Assembly (NCBI GenBank): GCA_030426345.1
Contig: JAUHYU010000003.1
Coordinates: forward strand, 39,816-103,815
Direction: 5' to 3'
DNA length: 64,000 bases
DNA from: Bacteroidia bacterium
GTDB taxonomy: Bacteria > Bacteroidota > Bacteroidia > Cytophagales > Cyclobacteriaceae
The notes below the pieces were generated by a model. It was not told the DNA's origin. It saw only the letters and a program-made list of their open reading frames with translations, and searched no databases. The position numbers and the translations under genes are program-made. Positions 17,684 through 27,363 of the stretch are shown here, in pieces (position 1 is the first letter of the stretch; the number at the start of each line of letters is the position of its first letter).

Positions 17684-19822
17684 ATGAAATTCGCATATTT
17701 CGCATTTGCAATGATACTGGCCTCTTTCGGGAAACCGACAGACAAAACCGAGCAAGAAAATCCCAACTGGCAAAATACCCATGCCGGTATTTGGAAAGCA
17801 ACCATCGGACAACCCGGCGAAGTCAATCTATTGAATGTAGCGGGGATTCAACCAAAAGCAGAAGCACTGGAAAAATTGGGAGTGACAAACTTTCCGCTTG
17901 ACCAACAAGAAATCAAAGCTGAGGTACGTGGAGGGAAAACTTACCTTCAATTACCTCTCGACAGAGGAGAACTGATTTATGGGCTTGGCCTCAATTTTAA
18001 AAATGTACATCAGCGCGGGAAAATTTATAGGCTTCATGTAGATCACTATGGAGGTCGCGACAATGGCCGTACACATGCGCCTGTGCCGTTTTATGTTTCT
18101 TCCAAAGGCTATGGGGTATTGATCAATGCAGCTAAGTATATCGATGTTTATGTTGGAACAGGAGTAAGGAAAGACAGCAAAACCCCAGCTAATCCACAAG
18201 ACAGAAATACGGATAAAAGTTGGTCGGCGGCTCCGTATTCCGACATCGTAGAAGTGGTAATCCCTGAAGAAGGCGTAGAAGTTATCATGTTTTCCGGAGC
18301 AAATGTGCAGCAAGTCGTACAGCGCTATAATCTATATTGCGGAGGAGGATATCTCCCACCAAAATGGGGGCTTGGTTTTTGGCAGCGCACCCCTACATTA
18401 TATTCTGATGCCGACGTAGAAAGGGAAGTTGACGAGTTTAAAACCCATAATTTTCCATTGGATGTGATCGGACTGGAGCCGGGATGGCAATCAAAATCCT
18501 ATCCCTGTACTTTTGAGTGGGATGAAGGTAGATACCCCAATCCAGGTAAATTTATCGGTCAAATGAAAGATAAAGGAGTAAGAACCAACCTCTGGCTCAA
18601 TCCATATGTGTCGCCTGAGGGATCCCTTTATAAAAAAATTGAACCCTACACCGGAACGCATACCGTCTGGAATGGTATCGTGCCGGATTTTATGACAAAA
18701 AAGGGTTCAGAAACCATGGGCACGCATTTCAATCGGGAGTTGCTGGATGTAGGAGTGAGTGGGTTCAAGATTGATGAAGTTGATGGCTTTGATCAATGGG
18801 TTTGGCCGGATAATGCCAGTTTTCCATCAGGATTGGATGGAGAGACCATGCGCCAGGTTTATGGACTTTTGGTACAAAAATGGAGCGCAGCTCTCTATAA
18901 GGCACGAAATGAGCGCACTTATGGATTGGTTCGGGCTTCCAATGCAGGAGCGTCATCTTTTCCTTACGTGATTTATAATGATTATTACAAGCATGAAGAT
19001 TTCATCACTGCACTGATCAATAGCAGCTTTACAGGTACTTTGTGGACGCCAGAGGTCAGGAAAAGTGGCACCGAAGAAGAATGGCTTCGACGCATGCAAA
19101 CGGTGTGTTTCTCTCCCATGGCCATGATCAATGCTTGGGCAGACGGCACGAAGCCATGGTCGTTTCCAGAAGTATATGCTCAATGTCAGGAGGTAGCTTT
19201 TTTGCGCATGCGATTGTTGCCATACATTTATTCCACGTTTGCCAAATATTATTTTGAGGGTATTCCGCCTTTTAGGGCCATGGTGATGGAAGAAGGATTT
19301 CTTGATCCGGGAGAGGAGGCAGCAACCGATTTGAGTTCTGATAAAAACCCTTACGCAATCGCTGTGAAAAAGGAGATCAAAGACCAGTACATGATGGGCG
19401 AATCCATTTTAGTGGCTCCTTTGTTTCTTGGCCAGCAAAAGCGCCAGGTTGTATTGCCGGAAGGTAATTGGTATGATTTTTATTCCGGAGAATTTGTGGG
19501 TAATGGAGAAGTAATTGAGATAGAACCAGGATTGGACAAAATACCACTTTTTGTAAAAGATGGGGCGATCATTCCTATGATGGAATCCATAAGACAAACT
19601 TCTGAATGGAAAGAAAATATGGCTTTGGAAGCAAGGGTCTATGGGGAGATAGATGGAAAGTTTGAACTTTACGATGATGATGGAGAAACTTTTGATTATC
19701 AAACAGGGAAGTATTCTATCAAAGAATTGTCAGCGAAAGAAGGAAAGGGCCGTGTGAAAAATGTAAAAGGAAACGGACCATGGTCATATGGGGAAGTTTC
19801 ATGGAGCTTCATGACCAAATAA
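17684..19822 (+). CDS. Glycoside hydrolase family 31 protein
   Basis: 712 residues with an N-terminal hydrophobic export-like segment. Residues about 30-200 form the GH31 N-terminal beta-sandwich (GELIYGLGLNFKNVHQRG), then the (beta/alpha)8 barrel from about 225. GVSGFKIDEVDGF holds the catalytic nucleophile Asp (FKIDE), and FYSGEFVGNGEVIEIEPG and PLFVKDGAIIPMM mark the C-terminal domains. GH31 members are alpha-glucosidases, alpha-xylosidases and relatives; the exact substrate cannot be told. The 682-residue gene follows 48 bases downstream, so the two likely act on the same glycan. Confidence 0.88.
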   Translation: MKFAYFAFAMILASFGKPTDKTEQENPNWQNTHAGIWKATIGQPGEVNLLNVAGIQPKAEALEKLGVTNFPLDQQEIKAEVRGGKTYLQLPLDRGELIYGLGLNFKNVHQRGKIYRLHVDHYGGRDNGRTHAPVPFYVSSKGYGVLINAAKYIDVYVGTGVRKDSKTPANPQDRNTDKSWSAAPYSDIVEVVIPEEGVEVIMFSGANVQQVVQRYNLYCGGGYLPPKWGLGFWQRTPTLYSDADVEREVDEFKTHNFPLDVIGLEPGWQSKSYPCTFEWDEGRYPNPGKFIGQMKDKGVRTNLWLNPYVSPEGSLYKKIEPYTGTHTVWNGIVPDFMTKKGSETMGTHFNRELLDVGVSGFKIDEVDGFDQWVWPDNASFPSGLDGETMRQVYGLLVQKWSAALYKARNERTYGLVRASNAGASSFPYVIYNDYYKHEDFITALINSSFTGTLWTPEVRKSGTEEEWLRRMQTVCFSPMAMINAWADGTKPWSFPEVYAQCQEVAFLRMRLLPYIYSTFAKYYFEGIPPFRAMVMEEGFLDPGEEAATDLSSDKNPYAIAVKKEIKDQYMMGESILVAPLFLGQQKRQVVLPEGNWYDFYSGEFVGNGEVIEIEPGLDKIPLFVKDGAIIPMMESIRQTSEWKENMALEARVYGEIDGKFELYDDDGETFDYQTGKYSIKELSAKEGKGRVKNVKGNGPWSYGEVSWSFMTK

Positions 19823-19870
19823 AACCGTTTTTCTGCCGTTTGAAGGAGTAAGTACTTAAAAAATTAGGTA

Positions 19871-21919
19871 ATGAAGATATTGAAAATATGCTGTTGTTTG
19901 TGCCTTGTTCTTTTTGCTGTTTCTACGGAAGTTATGGCTCAAAAGCTGAATATTCAAAATAAGGGAATGGCTTTTCAGGTATCTGTGGACGCAGAGGGTG
20001 GGGCATCGATTCAAATGCCGGAAGAGGGACTTTGGTCTATAGCTACGGAATGGAAAGATGATTGGCCGGCAGGATGGAAACATGCACAGGCTCGTAGGAT
20101 AGACATATCCGGAGATTGGAAAATCCTTACGGGAACCATGAGACTTCCTGAAGGAGAATGGCACTTTCGGGATGCTTATCTTCAGGAAGACGGACGCGTA
20201 AAGTGTGTGCGAAGATTTGAGTGGAAAGGAGAGAAGACCTTGGACAAGGTTACGCTTTCTGTAAGGTGGAAGATAAAGGCGAAAGATGTACAGGCATTTT
20301 TGCCGGGGATATTATACTATGGCAATCCGTCAGGAGAAAAAAATGGAGCCAATAAAGTGCCTGTTTTCCATGGAAACCCTGGAGAAGCCGCTATTTTCGA
20401 AGAGCATCGTTATCCTATGCCTTTTGCCGCATTGGAGTGGAAAGGTGATTTTAAGTATCTTGGAGCTGCATTGCATACACTTCCCAGCCCTGTGACAGGA
20501 GGAAACAAAGCAGATCAGTGGTGGTCGCTCGGTGTACAGACCAACGCCAATGATACAGAACTCACTTTGCTTTCTGGTCCAATCACATACAACGGTAAAA
20601 AGAGCGTTGCCAAAGCACTTCAGTCGTCATCATTGCCTTACGGAGAAACATACTTGTCGGTGCAGCCAGGCACCGTGATTGAGAAGACGTTTTATCTGGA
20701 AACATTTCAAACTAATAGAAAGGGGACAGCTTTTCAGCGGCCGTTGTACACATCGATTGATATTTTCAAGCCGTTTTATACCGATGATTTACCGACATAC
20801 GACGAGATTGTCGAATCCAAGTATAAGTTTGCCAAGTCGAGATGGATTGAAGGGGACAATTATGCAGGGTTCAATATGTATCCGGAATTTAAGAAACAGC
20901 AAATTGTTTTGGGCTGGGCTGGCCAAGCAGAGGCACCTGCATATGCCTTGCAAGTTTTGGCGGATAAGCTAGGGGATGTTCGGGCGTGGAATATGGCACA
21001 AAGATCCATGGATCATATTTGTACTTCACCCATTGGGGAAAATGGATTTCCTGTTCGCTATGATGTCGCGACCAACAAATGGGAAAGCCCGGATCCTGTT
21101 TCGGAAGGACAGGCGATGAACAGTATTGCGCTAGCGATTAAAGTAGGGCGCCAAAATCAAATGATAAATGTGGGTAAGTGGGAGCAATTCCTCAAAAAAG
21201 CGTGTGATATCCATGCAAGAAGGCTGCTGTCCAGTTCTTGGAATCCACGCAATACGGCAGAAGCATTTTATATATCACCGCTCCTAATCGCATCCGATTT
21301 ATTCAATAACACAACCTATAAAACTGCCGCGCTTAAGGCTACGAATTATTATGCCATCCGTCATATAGATATGAGGGAGCCTTATTGGGGAGGAACCCTG
21401 GACGCTACCTGCGAAGATAAAGAAGGAGCATGGGGAGCCTTTCAGGGATTTCTCGCAGCGTATGAATATACCAAAGAACCAAAATATCTCAAATGGGCAC
21501 AACATGCAGGAGATGTAACCCTGAGTTATACCGTGGTGTGGGATATTCCTTTGCCTGCCGGCAGGATGGCAGATCACAATTTTAAAACTCGTGGCTGGAC
21601 GGGAGTTTCTCCTCAAAATCAACACCTTGATGTTTATGGCGTCTTGATTGCTCCTGCATTTTATAAACTGGGTCAACTAACAAAGAATGAAGATTTGATG
21701 CGGCTTTCTAAAGTAATGTATCGAAGTTGTGGGCAAATGATCGATCCCTATGGGGCACAGGGCGAGCAACTACAAGAGACCAATTATACGCAAGTGGGAA
21801 CAGATCACGACGTGATGCGGCTTCGGGGAGGATATTCAGAAAGCTGGACGGTATTCTGGATTACTGCACACTTTCTACATGCCGCAGCCACGTTTGAAGA
21901 GATGGGCGTGGAGTGGTGA
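19871..21919 (+). CDS. Secreted protein of unknown family, likely alpha/alpha-barrel glycan-active enzyme
   Basis: 682 residues with a signal peptide ending near EVMAQ. The first 300 residues look beta-rich (many W, G and charged turns such as EGLWSIATEWKDDWPAGW). From about residue 310 the sequence is helical with recurring aromatic and acidic pairs (YDVATNKWESPDPVSEGQAMNS, then MREPYWGGTLDATCEDKEGAW), resembling (alpha/alpha)6-barrel hydrolases or lyases. I do not recognise a named family. It follows the GH31 gene by 48 bases on the same strand. A catalytic role is inferred from context and fold only. Confidence 0.6.
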   Translation: MKILKICCCLCLVLFAVSTEVMAQKLNIQNKGMAFQVSVDAEGGASIQMPEEGLWSIATEWKDDWPAGWKHAQARRIDISGDWKILTGTMRLPEGEWHFRDAYLQEDGRVKCVRRFEWKGEKTLDKVTLSVRWKIKAKDVQAFLPGILYYGNPSGEKNGANKVPVFHGNPGEAAIFEEHRYPMPFAALEWKGDFKYLGAALHTLPSPVTGGNKADQWWSLGVQTNANDTELTLLSGPITYNGKKSVAKALQSSSLPYGETYLSVQPGTVIEKTFYLETFQTNRKGTAFQRPLYTSIDIFKPFYTDDLPTYDEIVESKYKFAKSRWIEGDNYAGFNMYPEFKKQQIVLGWAGQAEAPAYALQVLADKLGDVRAWNMAQRSMDHICTSPIGENGFPVRYDVATNKWESPDPVSEGQAMNSIALAIKVGRQNQMINVGKWEQFLKKACDIHARRLLSSSWNPRNTAEAFYISPLLIASDLFNNTTYKTAALKATNYYAIRHIDMREPYWGGTLDATCEDKEGAWGAFQGFLAAYEYTKEPKYLKWAQHAGDVTLSYTVVWDIPLPAGRMADHNFKTRGWTGVSPQNQHLDVYGVLIAPAFYKLGQLTKNEDLMRLSKVMYRSCGQMIDPYGAQGEQLQETNYTQVGTDHDVMRLRGGYSESWTVFWITAHFLHAAATFEEMGVEW

Positions 21920-21945
21920 TTTTGAGTGGAACCCAGACTGAGAAA

Positions 21946-22533
21946 ATGATAGTGAATAAAAGGAAATATTTTGTTTTTATAGGGCTTTTGCTGGCATTCA
22001 GCAACACCTTTGCTTGTGAGTGCTTTCCAATTGACAGCTTGTCAGCAGAAAATATATTGAAGGATTATGAATTTGCCATAATTGGTTCAGCTATAAAAAA
22101 TATCAATTACAGCCCCGAAATCAATGAGATGTGGGATAGTTCTAAACAAGGTTACGAAGTTGTAATCGTAGTTGACTCTGTTATTAAGGGCGATTTATCT
22201 TCAAAAGAAATTGTGATCAATCAATTTTCCAATGGTAATTGCAGCCAGATATTTGAATTTGGGAAGCCATATTTGATTCTTGGAAACCGACTAAGTACAT
22301 TCATAAATAGAACTCCGGATCTGCTTGAACCGGAAGACGGGGAAATCCTGGTTGAATATCCACCTCCACCCCCTAACTCGATTCAAAATTCTACGATGTA
22401 CTGTTTCAATAACGATCAGGAGGAAATTGACTATTGGAATGAACTGGCTTCGGAATATTTGGTCCTTTATACTTCCCAGTGTGTTTCTTTTGAGACCAGC
22501 CGCCGCTACGCAAGTTATTTTCTAAAAAAATAA
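21946..22533 (+). CDS. Secreted NTR/TIMP-like small protein
   Basis: About 195 residues. A signal peptide runs to FSNTFA and the mature protein would begin with CECFP, the C-x-C start that defines TIMP/netrin-like (NTR) domains. Later VVIVVDSVIKGD, GNCSQIFEFGKPYLILGN and a paired C-terminal Cys fit the OB-fold layout, in which the N-terminal Cys bonds to internal ones. A GTG at 21913 extends the frame and would overlap the previous gene by 7 bases; the ATG at 21946 directly before the basic signal-peptide start is preferred. Function in bacteria is not established. Confidence 0.55.
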   Translation: MIVNKRKYFVFIGLLLAFSNTFACECFPIDSLSAENILKDYEFAIIGSAIKNINYSPEINEMWDSSKQGYEVVIVVDSVIKGDLSSKEIVINQFSNGNCSQIFEFGKPYLILGNRLSTFINRTPDLLEPEDGEILVEYPPPPPNSIQNSTMYCFNNDQEEIDYWNELASEYLVLYTSQCVSFETSRRYASYFLKK

Positions 22534-22565
22534 ATGGGACTTTGATCTTGAATTGGCCAAATCAA

Positions 22566-22588
22566 TTCATGGATTTTGATGCCTTTTT
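22566..22588 (+). repeat. CATGGATTTT intergenic element (copy at 22.6 kb)
   Basis: TTCATGGATTTT, GATGCC, then TTTTT. It lies in the 57-base gap between convergent genes, directly behind the stop of the minus-strand thioredoxin-like gene, in the same relative orientation as the inositol-operon copies. Confidence 0.6.
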
Positions 22589-22590
22589 GG

Positions 22591-23148
22591 CTATTGTTTC
22601 CACTTAATGTTGCACCCGATGCTGGGGGTTTGATTTTCTGATACAGGCTCATCTGCCAGAACAGCATCCATTGCAGCACGCAATTCCTTTCCGGTAACGG
22701 GAAGATCGTTTTTAGGTCGACTGGCATCCAGTTGCCCGCGATAGACACATTGCAGGTTTTCGTCAAACAGAAACAAATCGGGCGTACAGGCGGCATTGTA
22801 GGCTTTGGCGACCTCCTGAGTTTCGTCATATAGATATGGAAATGGATAGCCAACCTTTTCAGCATGGACTTTCATCTCTTCTGGGCCATCCTGAGGGTAG
22901 TTCACTGCATCGTTGGAACTGATGGCAATGAAAGAAATTCCCTTGGGTTGATAGGCTTTTGCGATGCGGATCAATTCATCATTGATATGGATGACATACG
23001 GACAATGATTACAGATAAACATGACCAAAGTGGCTTTTTCGCCTTGTAAATCTCCAAGGGAAAGTTCCTTTCCAGAAACGGTATCAATAAGCTCAAAGTT
23101 CGGAGCCTTTGTGCCGAGTGGCATCATGGTAGATGGTGTCGCAGCCAT
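22591..23148 (-). CDS. Thioredoxin-like/AhpC-TSA family protein with CNHC motif
   Basis: 185 residues, cytoplasmic. The redoxin fold is clear: GTKAPNFELIDTVSGKELSL, then MFICNHCPYVIHIND with the CNHC active site near residue 46, then FLFDENLQCVYRGQLD. The C-terminal TPSIGCNIKWK is the signature of a well-defined subgroup of single-domain redoxins. It probably reduces disulfides or peroxides; partner unknown. DUF3052 lies upstream on the same strand with a 73-base gap. Confidence 0.88.
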   Translation of the reverse strand: MAATPSTMMPLGTKAPNFELIDTVSGKELSLGDLQGEKATLVMFICNHCPYVIHINDELIRIAKAYQPKGISFIAISSNDAVNYPQDGPEEMKVHAEKVGYPFPYLYDETQEVAKAYNAACTPDLFLFDENLQCVYRGQLDASRPKNDLPVTGKELRAAMDAVLADEPVSENQTPSIGCNIKWKQ

Positions 23149-23221
23149 TTAATTGCAGGTTTAAATAATGCTCAAAACTATGGAATAAAGACATCATTTG
23201 GAACAATGTTTTTGAATTATC

Positions 23222-23629
23222 CTACTTGACTTTGGTGCGGTACATAAACTTCAATCCTGACCAATCGTCATCTACGGCGCAAACTTTGACATCGACCAGT
23301 CCATTTTTCAAACCAATCTCCCGCACATCATTGCCATTTAGGTCTTTGGGGATTTTGGAAGTTCCTTTTGGCCAGGAGATCCAAAGCCCGCCTCCTTTTT
23401 TTAGTTTCTGTTTTAGCAAGGGGAATTCCGTAGCTAGCTTTTCTTTTTCCTGAGTAAAATAATGAATGAAATTGATGTCGTTAACTTCTGAATCATCGAC
23501 TATTTCAACATCAGTTGGCCACTGATCGATAAGTTCTGCATAGTTGTTGAGAACATTGATGAGGAGGATTTTGTCCCCATCTTTCATTCCTAATTTCTTT
23601 ACCAGTGGATTGGATGAATAGCCAGCCAT
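23222..23629 (-). CDS. DUF3052 family protein
   Basis: 135 residues. SSNPLVKKLGMKDGDKILLIN, GGGLWISWPKGTSKIP and VKVCAVDDDWSGLKFMYR are conserved features of this small cytoplasmic family, whose biochemical role is unknown. The length fits the family. It sits between the metalloprotease and the thioredoxin-like gene on the same strand. Confidence 0.8.
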   Translation of the reverse strand: MAGYSSNPLVKKLGMKDGDKILLINVLNNYAELIDQWPTDVEIVDDSEVNDINFIHYFTQEKEKLATEFPLLKQKLKKGGGLWISWPKGTSKIPKDLNGNDVREIGLKNGLVDVKVCAVDDDWSGLKFMYRTKVK

Positions 23630-23656
23630 TTTTCTTTGTGGGTTTATCTTGAATGT

Positions 23657-23679
23657 TTCATGGGTTTTAGATGCTTTTG
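23657..23679 (+). repeat. CATGGATTTT intergenic element (copy at 23.7 kb)
   Basis: TTCATGGGTTTT, AGATGC, then TTTT; 20 of 23 positions match the best copies. It lies about 20 bases behind the stop of the minus-strand metalloprotease. A second, weaker match (23701-23723) covers the last codons of that gene. Confidence 0.6.
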
Positions 23680-23697
23680 ACGGGTATAAACCCTCTA

Positions 23698-26178
23698 TTA
23701 TCCATGGGTTTCCAATGCTTTTTCTATGCGAAAAAGGCAGTCCTCCAAATGATGGTGTGTCATGTCGTCATTAGATTTTTTAATGCTTTTCTTAAGGTCC
23801 GTTTGGAGTTTTTTGACAGTAGCAAAAGAAATGGAGACGACATCCGTTGCTGAATTTTTGGTCGGTTCTATTATAGAAATCATTTTTTCTAGATGGATTT
23901 TCTGCAGATTTCTTCGATAGATCGAAATGTCACTTCCGGTTTTCAATTCCGTCCAAATTCCATGATACAAATCGTCATAAAGGTTTTGCAAAGAATACGC
24001 CTCGGTAAATGCCGCTTCATTTTCGATGATCCGTTGTAGCCTATTTGTGCCCAGCAGGTTGTTGAGCGTGTTGCTTTGGATATTGGAAATTAGTGCAACT
24101 CCATGGTCCGGCTGTAATTTATTCATCAGTTCGCGATCCAACAGCCAAGTCGGGGTTTGAAAAAGTTGCGTGTTGAGAAACCGTACCGCATCCTTTTGCA
24201 TGTCGAACGGCGCGGGCTCATATACCACACCTTCTTGATCGTACGTCTTGGGCGTTTCGTACACGCCACCCACCCATTTGGTCACATGGCCTATATACCT
24301 TTTGTATTGCGTTGTCAATTCGGTATAAATTTCCTTGGCCATTTCGTAGTGCTCTGCATCTTCTTTCGTCCAATCCACAATGTTGGGAATAATGCGTTTG
24401 AGATTGGCAATGCCATATCCGGAGGCCAGCATGGCGTTGTCTCCCAAGTCTTCATTTTGCGCGCGGGGATCATAAGCACTTGATTCTGTGATAAAGTGCA
24501 ACCGTGGGTTGTTCGCTGCTTTTTTGAGGTACCACTCATTTAGGATTTGCTTGTCCTCATATTCATCTTGGCTATTGTAGATCGGTTTGTAATTCCACTC
24601 AATGGCCCATTTGTCATAATCACCTACCCGAGGCATCAAATTGGTGACACCATCTCCCGGCTGGGCTACGTAGTTAAAGCGTGCATAATCCATGATCGAG
24701 GAGGTGTGGCCATTGGCATCCATAAAGGCTTTATCTCTTAGCTTTTCTACTGGAGTGGCAAAACTAGCACCGAAATTATGCCGCAATCCTATCGTATGCC
24801 CCACTTCATGAGCAGCCACAAAACGGATCAATTCCCCCATCAGGTCTTCATCAAAGTCATTGAGCCGAGCACGTGGATCCACAGCTGCGGTCTGGATCGT
24901 GTACCACTTTTTGAGCAGTTGCATGATATTGTGATACCAGCCGATGTGGCTTTCGAGAATTTCCCCAGATCGCGGATCGTGTACATTGGGACCATAGGCA
25001 TTTTGGATGTTGGAGGCGAAATATCGGATGACGGAAAATCGGGCATCTTCTAGACTCATGGTGGAGTCATCTTCGGGCCAGTCTTTGGCTTGAATGGCAT
25101 TTTTCCATCCTGCTTGTTCAAAAGCAGGCTGCCAATCTTCCACTCCTTCTTTCAAGTATTTACGCCATTTGTATGGAGTTGCAGGGTCGATATAAAATAC
25201 AATTGGTTTCTTTGGCTCTATGGCTTCACCGTTTTGTTGGCGTTTAGAGTCGGCCTCGTTTTTAGGTTCCAGTCGCCGCCTTATGGTAAACGTCTCCTGT
25301 TTTGCTCGTTGAAAGTCCTCATTGTACATAGTGTACCGATTGGCAAAAATCCCTACTCGAGGATCAAAAAACCGCCTTTTCATGGGTTCTTTAGGGAGTA
25401 AGATCATAGAAGTATTCATTTCAAATGTCACTACTCCTGATGTTCGGCCTGCCAGCAAATCTACCGTTCGTGACTGCTTGTCCGGCTTCAGGGCCGGAGG
25501 GTTGGCACTGTACGTTTTAACGGTTCTTACTTCTACATTGATCGGGTAAGCATGGATGCTTTCAATATAAGATCGATCCTTCTCCGGATTTTTGAGTTTA
25601 TATCTTTGTTTGGTGAGTGGAGACAAATCAAATGCCTGATTTGGGTTGTTGAAAAAGTCGGTAACACCAATGACAACAGAAGTATCTTTTCTTTGAGCTT
25701 TTATGTCAAATGCTGCGGCAATTGGATTTACGTTGGAATTTTGTACTGCTTGAAAAATCGGTTGTAAGCTGCCTGCGCTCACATTCACGTAGCTGACAAT
25801 GCGGATAAACACATTTTCGTTGGGGCCTTTTTCAAATTGAATTACCTGACGGTTGGCCTGTTCACCTCCATATCCTGCCCCAGTTGGAGTTTTTGCCATT
25901 CTGGTGATCGCCATGATATCCCGTCCAAAAATCGAATCTGCAATTTCCAGATAGTATTTTTTGTCTACCAGATGCACGGTGAGCAAACCTTCCATAGATT
26001 CTGCCTCACCCGTGATCACCTCATGGTATGGTTTTATTTTTTCCTTTTTGGTAGAATCGGCAACCTGAGTTTCTTTGTCTTTCTTTTTTCCATTTTGGGC
26101 TTGGAGCTGAAAGGTAAAGCTCCAAATGAAAACCATGGAAATTAGACATATTGAGGGCAGAATTTTGAGAAAACGCAT
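23698..26178 (-). CDS. Secreted zinc-dependent metalloprotease, DUF5117/DUF5118/DUF4953 type
   Basis: 826 residues from ATG 26178; a GTG 54 bases upstream would add residues before the signal peptide and is less likely. After the signal (to about FQLQAQ) come the usual N-terminal domains, then the zinc site HEVGHTIGLRHNF near residue 480 (HExxHxxGxxH, a metzincin motif), followed by SIMDYARFNYVAQPGD with the Met-turn. These large proteases are common in Bacteroidota and act outside the inner membrane; natural substrates are unknown. Confidence 0.9.
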   Translation of the reverse strand: MRFLKILPSICLISMVFIWSFTFQLQAQNGKKKDKETQVADSTKKEKIKPYHEVITGEAESMEGLLTVHLVDKKYYLEIADSIFGRDIMAITRMAKTPTGAGYGGEQANRQVIQFEKGPNENVFIRIVSYVNVSAGSLQPIFQAVQNSNVNPIAAAFDIKAQRKDTSVVIGVTDFFNNPNQAFDLSPLTKQRYKLKNPEKDRSYIESIHAYPINVEVRTVKTYSANPPALKPDKQSRTVDLLAGRTSGVVTFEMNTSMILLPKEPMKRRFFDPRVGIFANRYTMYNEDFQRAKQETFTIRRRLEPKNEADSKRQQNGEAIEPKKPIVFYIDPATPYKWRKYLKEGVEDWQPAFEQAGWKNAIQAKDWPEDDSTMSLEDARFSVIRYFASNIQNAYGPNVHDPRSGEILESHIGWYHNIMQLLKKWYTIQTAAVDPRARLNDFDEDLMGELIRFVAAHEVGHTIGLRHNFGASFATPVEKLRDKAFMDANGHTSSIMDYARFNYVAQPGDGVTNLMPRVGDYDKWAIEWNYKPIYNSQDEYEDKQILNEWYLKKAANNPRLHFITESSAYDPRAQNEDLGDNAMLASGYGIANLKRIIPNIVDWTKEDAEHYEMAKEIYTELTTQYKRYIGHVTKWVGGVYETPKTYDQEGVVYEPAPFDMQKDAVRFLNTQLFQTPTWLLDRELMNKLQPDHGVALISNIQSNTLNNLLGTNRLQRIIENEAAFTEAYSLQNLYDDLYHGIWTELKTGSDISIYRRNLQKIHLEKMISIIEPTKNSATDVVSISFATVKKLQTDLKKSIKKSNDDMTHHHLEDCLFRIEKALETHG

Positions 26179-26273
26179 AATAACAAGTGGACAGTAAATG
26201 AAGCTAAAAGCTATGAAGTCTTTTATAAACACCCAAAAAATAGAGTTTATAATTTGTAGAGGGTAAGGAGAAT

Positions 26274-27215
26274 TTAATACTTCTCCTGAATTCCATCCAA
26301 CAATTCTTTGCTCATATTTCCTTTGAACACCACCAATCTATATCTCAAAACTGTTAGCTCTTTTTCTGAAATAAGTACTGGCTTCCTACCGGGGAATGCG
26401 GGGTTTTGCATGCTTCCTTTTGTCCTCAAAATCCATGGATCTGGGAAGACTGGGTTATCGGGATGGCACATCATTGCGATGCCTGCCTGACCGCCATCTT
26501 TGGCCAGAGAACCGGAAACGTTGATCCATGGCCCGGCATTGAGTTGTTTAGTTGTTGGCAGTACTTCTCCATTTTCAGAGGTGAATTTGATATCTTCAGG
26601 CATTTTCATTCGTACGGAAAAACCACTGTAGCCTTTTTCATCTTCAGAGCCGCCAATGCTTACTTTGGGCTCTAGGGCCAAAAGGGAAATTTCAAAATCA
26701 ACAATCCGATAATTCTCTTTTTCAGCATGAACAGTCACTTTTGTGTTCTCTTCTACAAAAGCCTTCATTTTTCCATGGTTGTCTTTCCATAGCGGCGACT
26801 TCCAAAATGTCTTAGCAGAAAAAGCCAGTGAATTTCCATCAGACTTGACCCTTTTTACCTTTTGTACATCCCAAACAAAATCCTTGCATTCCCATGCATC
26901 GGCAACACGTTTCTCCCCTACATATATTTGATGCCATGCCCAAAATATCCCTCTCTGGTGGAGATGGTCATCGGGAAAATCCTCTGTTAGAACCTCACCG
27001 TCTATGCCATAGAGTGGGTGAATATAATCGGCTCTTGGATATTGTCCATTTTTAGACTTAGTAGCAGATTGGTAAAAAAGCACCTTTTTCCCATGCTCTT
27101 TCACCCAAGCGCCTTCTGGAGTTTTTTCGAAGGTAAAACTTTGTGCTCCGGCCAAAATCGGAATGAATAAGACCACTATCAGAGCTAATTTTTTAAAATG
27201 GATTGAAGTTATCAT
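26274..27215 (-). CDS. Secreted DUF6807 protein (first of a tandem pair)
   Basis: 313 residues with a signal peptide ending near ILAGAQ. Family marks include YQSATKSKNGQYPRADYIHPLYG, HLHQRGIFWAWHQIYVG and MMCHPDNPVFPDPWILR. DUF6807 proteins (sometimes labelled PmoA) are secreted and found with sugar-oxidising and DUF1080 genes; activity not established to my knowledge. The next gene upstream is a close paralogue, nearly collinear over its full length. Confidence 0.82.
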   Translation of the reverse strand: MITSIHFKKLALIVVLFIPILAGAQSFTFEKTPEGAWVKEHGKKVLFYQSATKSKNGQYPRADYIHPLYGIDGEVLTEDFPDDHLHQRGIFWAWHQIYVGEKRVADAWECKDFVWDVQKVKRVKSDGNSLAFSAKTFWKSPLWKDNHGKMKAFVEENTKVTVHAEKENYRIVDFEISLLALEPKVSIGGSEDEKGYSGFSVRMKMPEDIKFTSENGEVLPTTKQLNAGPWINVSGSLAKDGGQAGIAMMCHPDNPVFPDPWILRTKGSMQNPAFPGRKPVLISEKELTVLRYRLVVFKGNMSKELLDGIQEKY

Positions 27216-27301
27216 ATGTAGGTCAATGTACTCATATTGTTTTTTGAATCAACCTCATGAGTGGTGAGAATAGCTATAAATTTTCTAAAATGGGCTTTAT
27301 T

Positions 27302-27324
27302 TCCATGGATTTGTCACGGTTTTT
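27302..27324 (+). repeat. CATGGATTTT-type intergenic element (copy at 27.3 kb)
   Basis: TCCATGGATTTG, TCACGG, then a T-run; 17 of 23 positions. It lies in the 148-base gap between the two DUF6807 paralogues, about 40 bases behind the stop of the upstream copy. Confidence 0.4.
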
Positions 27325-27363
27325 AGAACAATGAGATGCTGCTTACTAAGCAAACTCATGCTT

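Noticed and set aside
21541..21566. CTGCCGGCAGG palindrome as a possible repeat element
   Set aside because: It lies inside the 682-residue coding sequence, keeps the frame, and I saw no second copy in the window.
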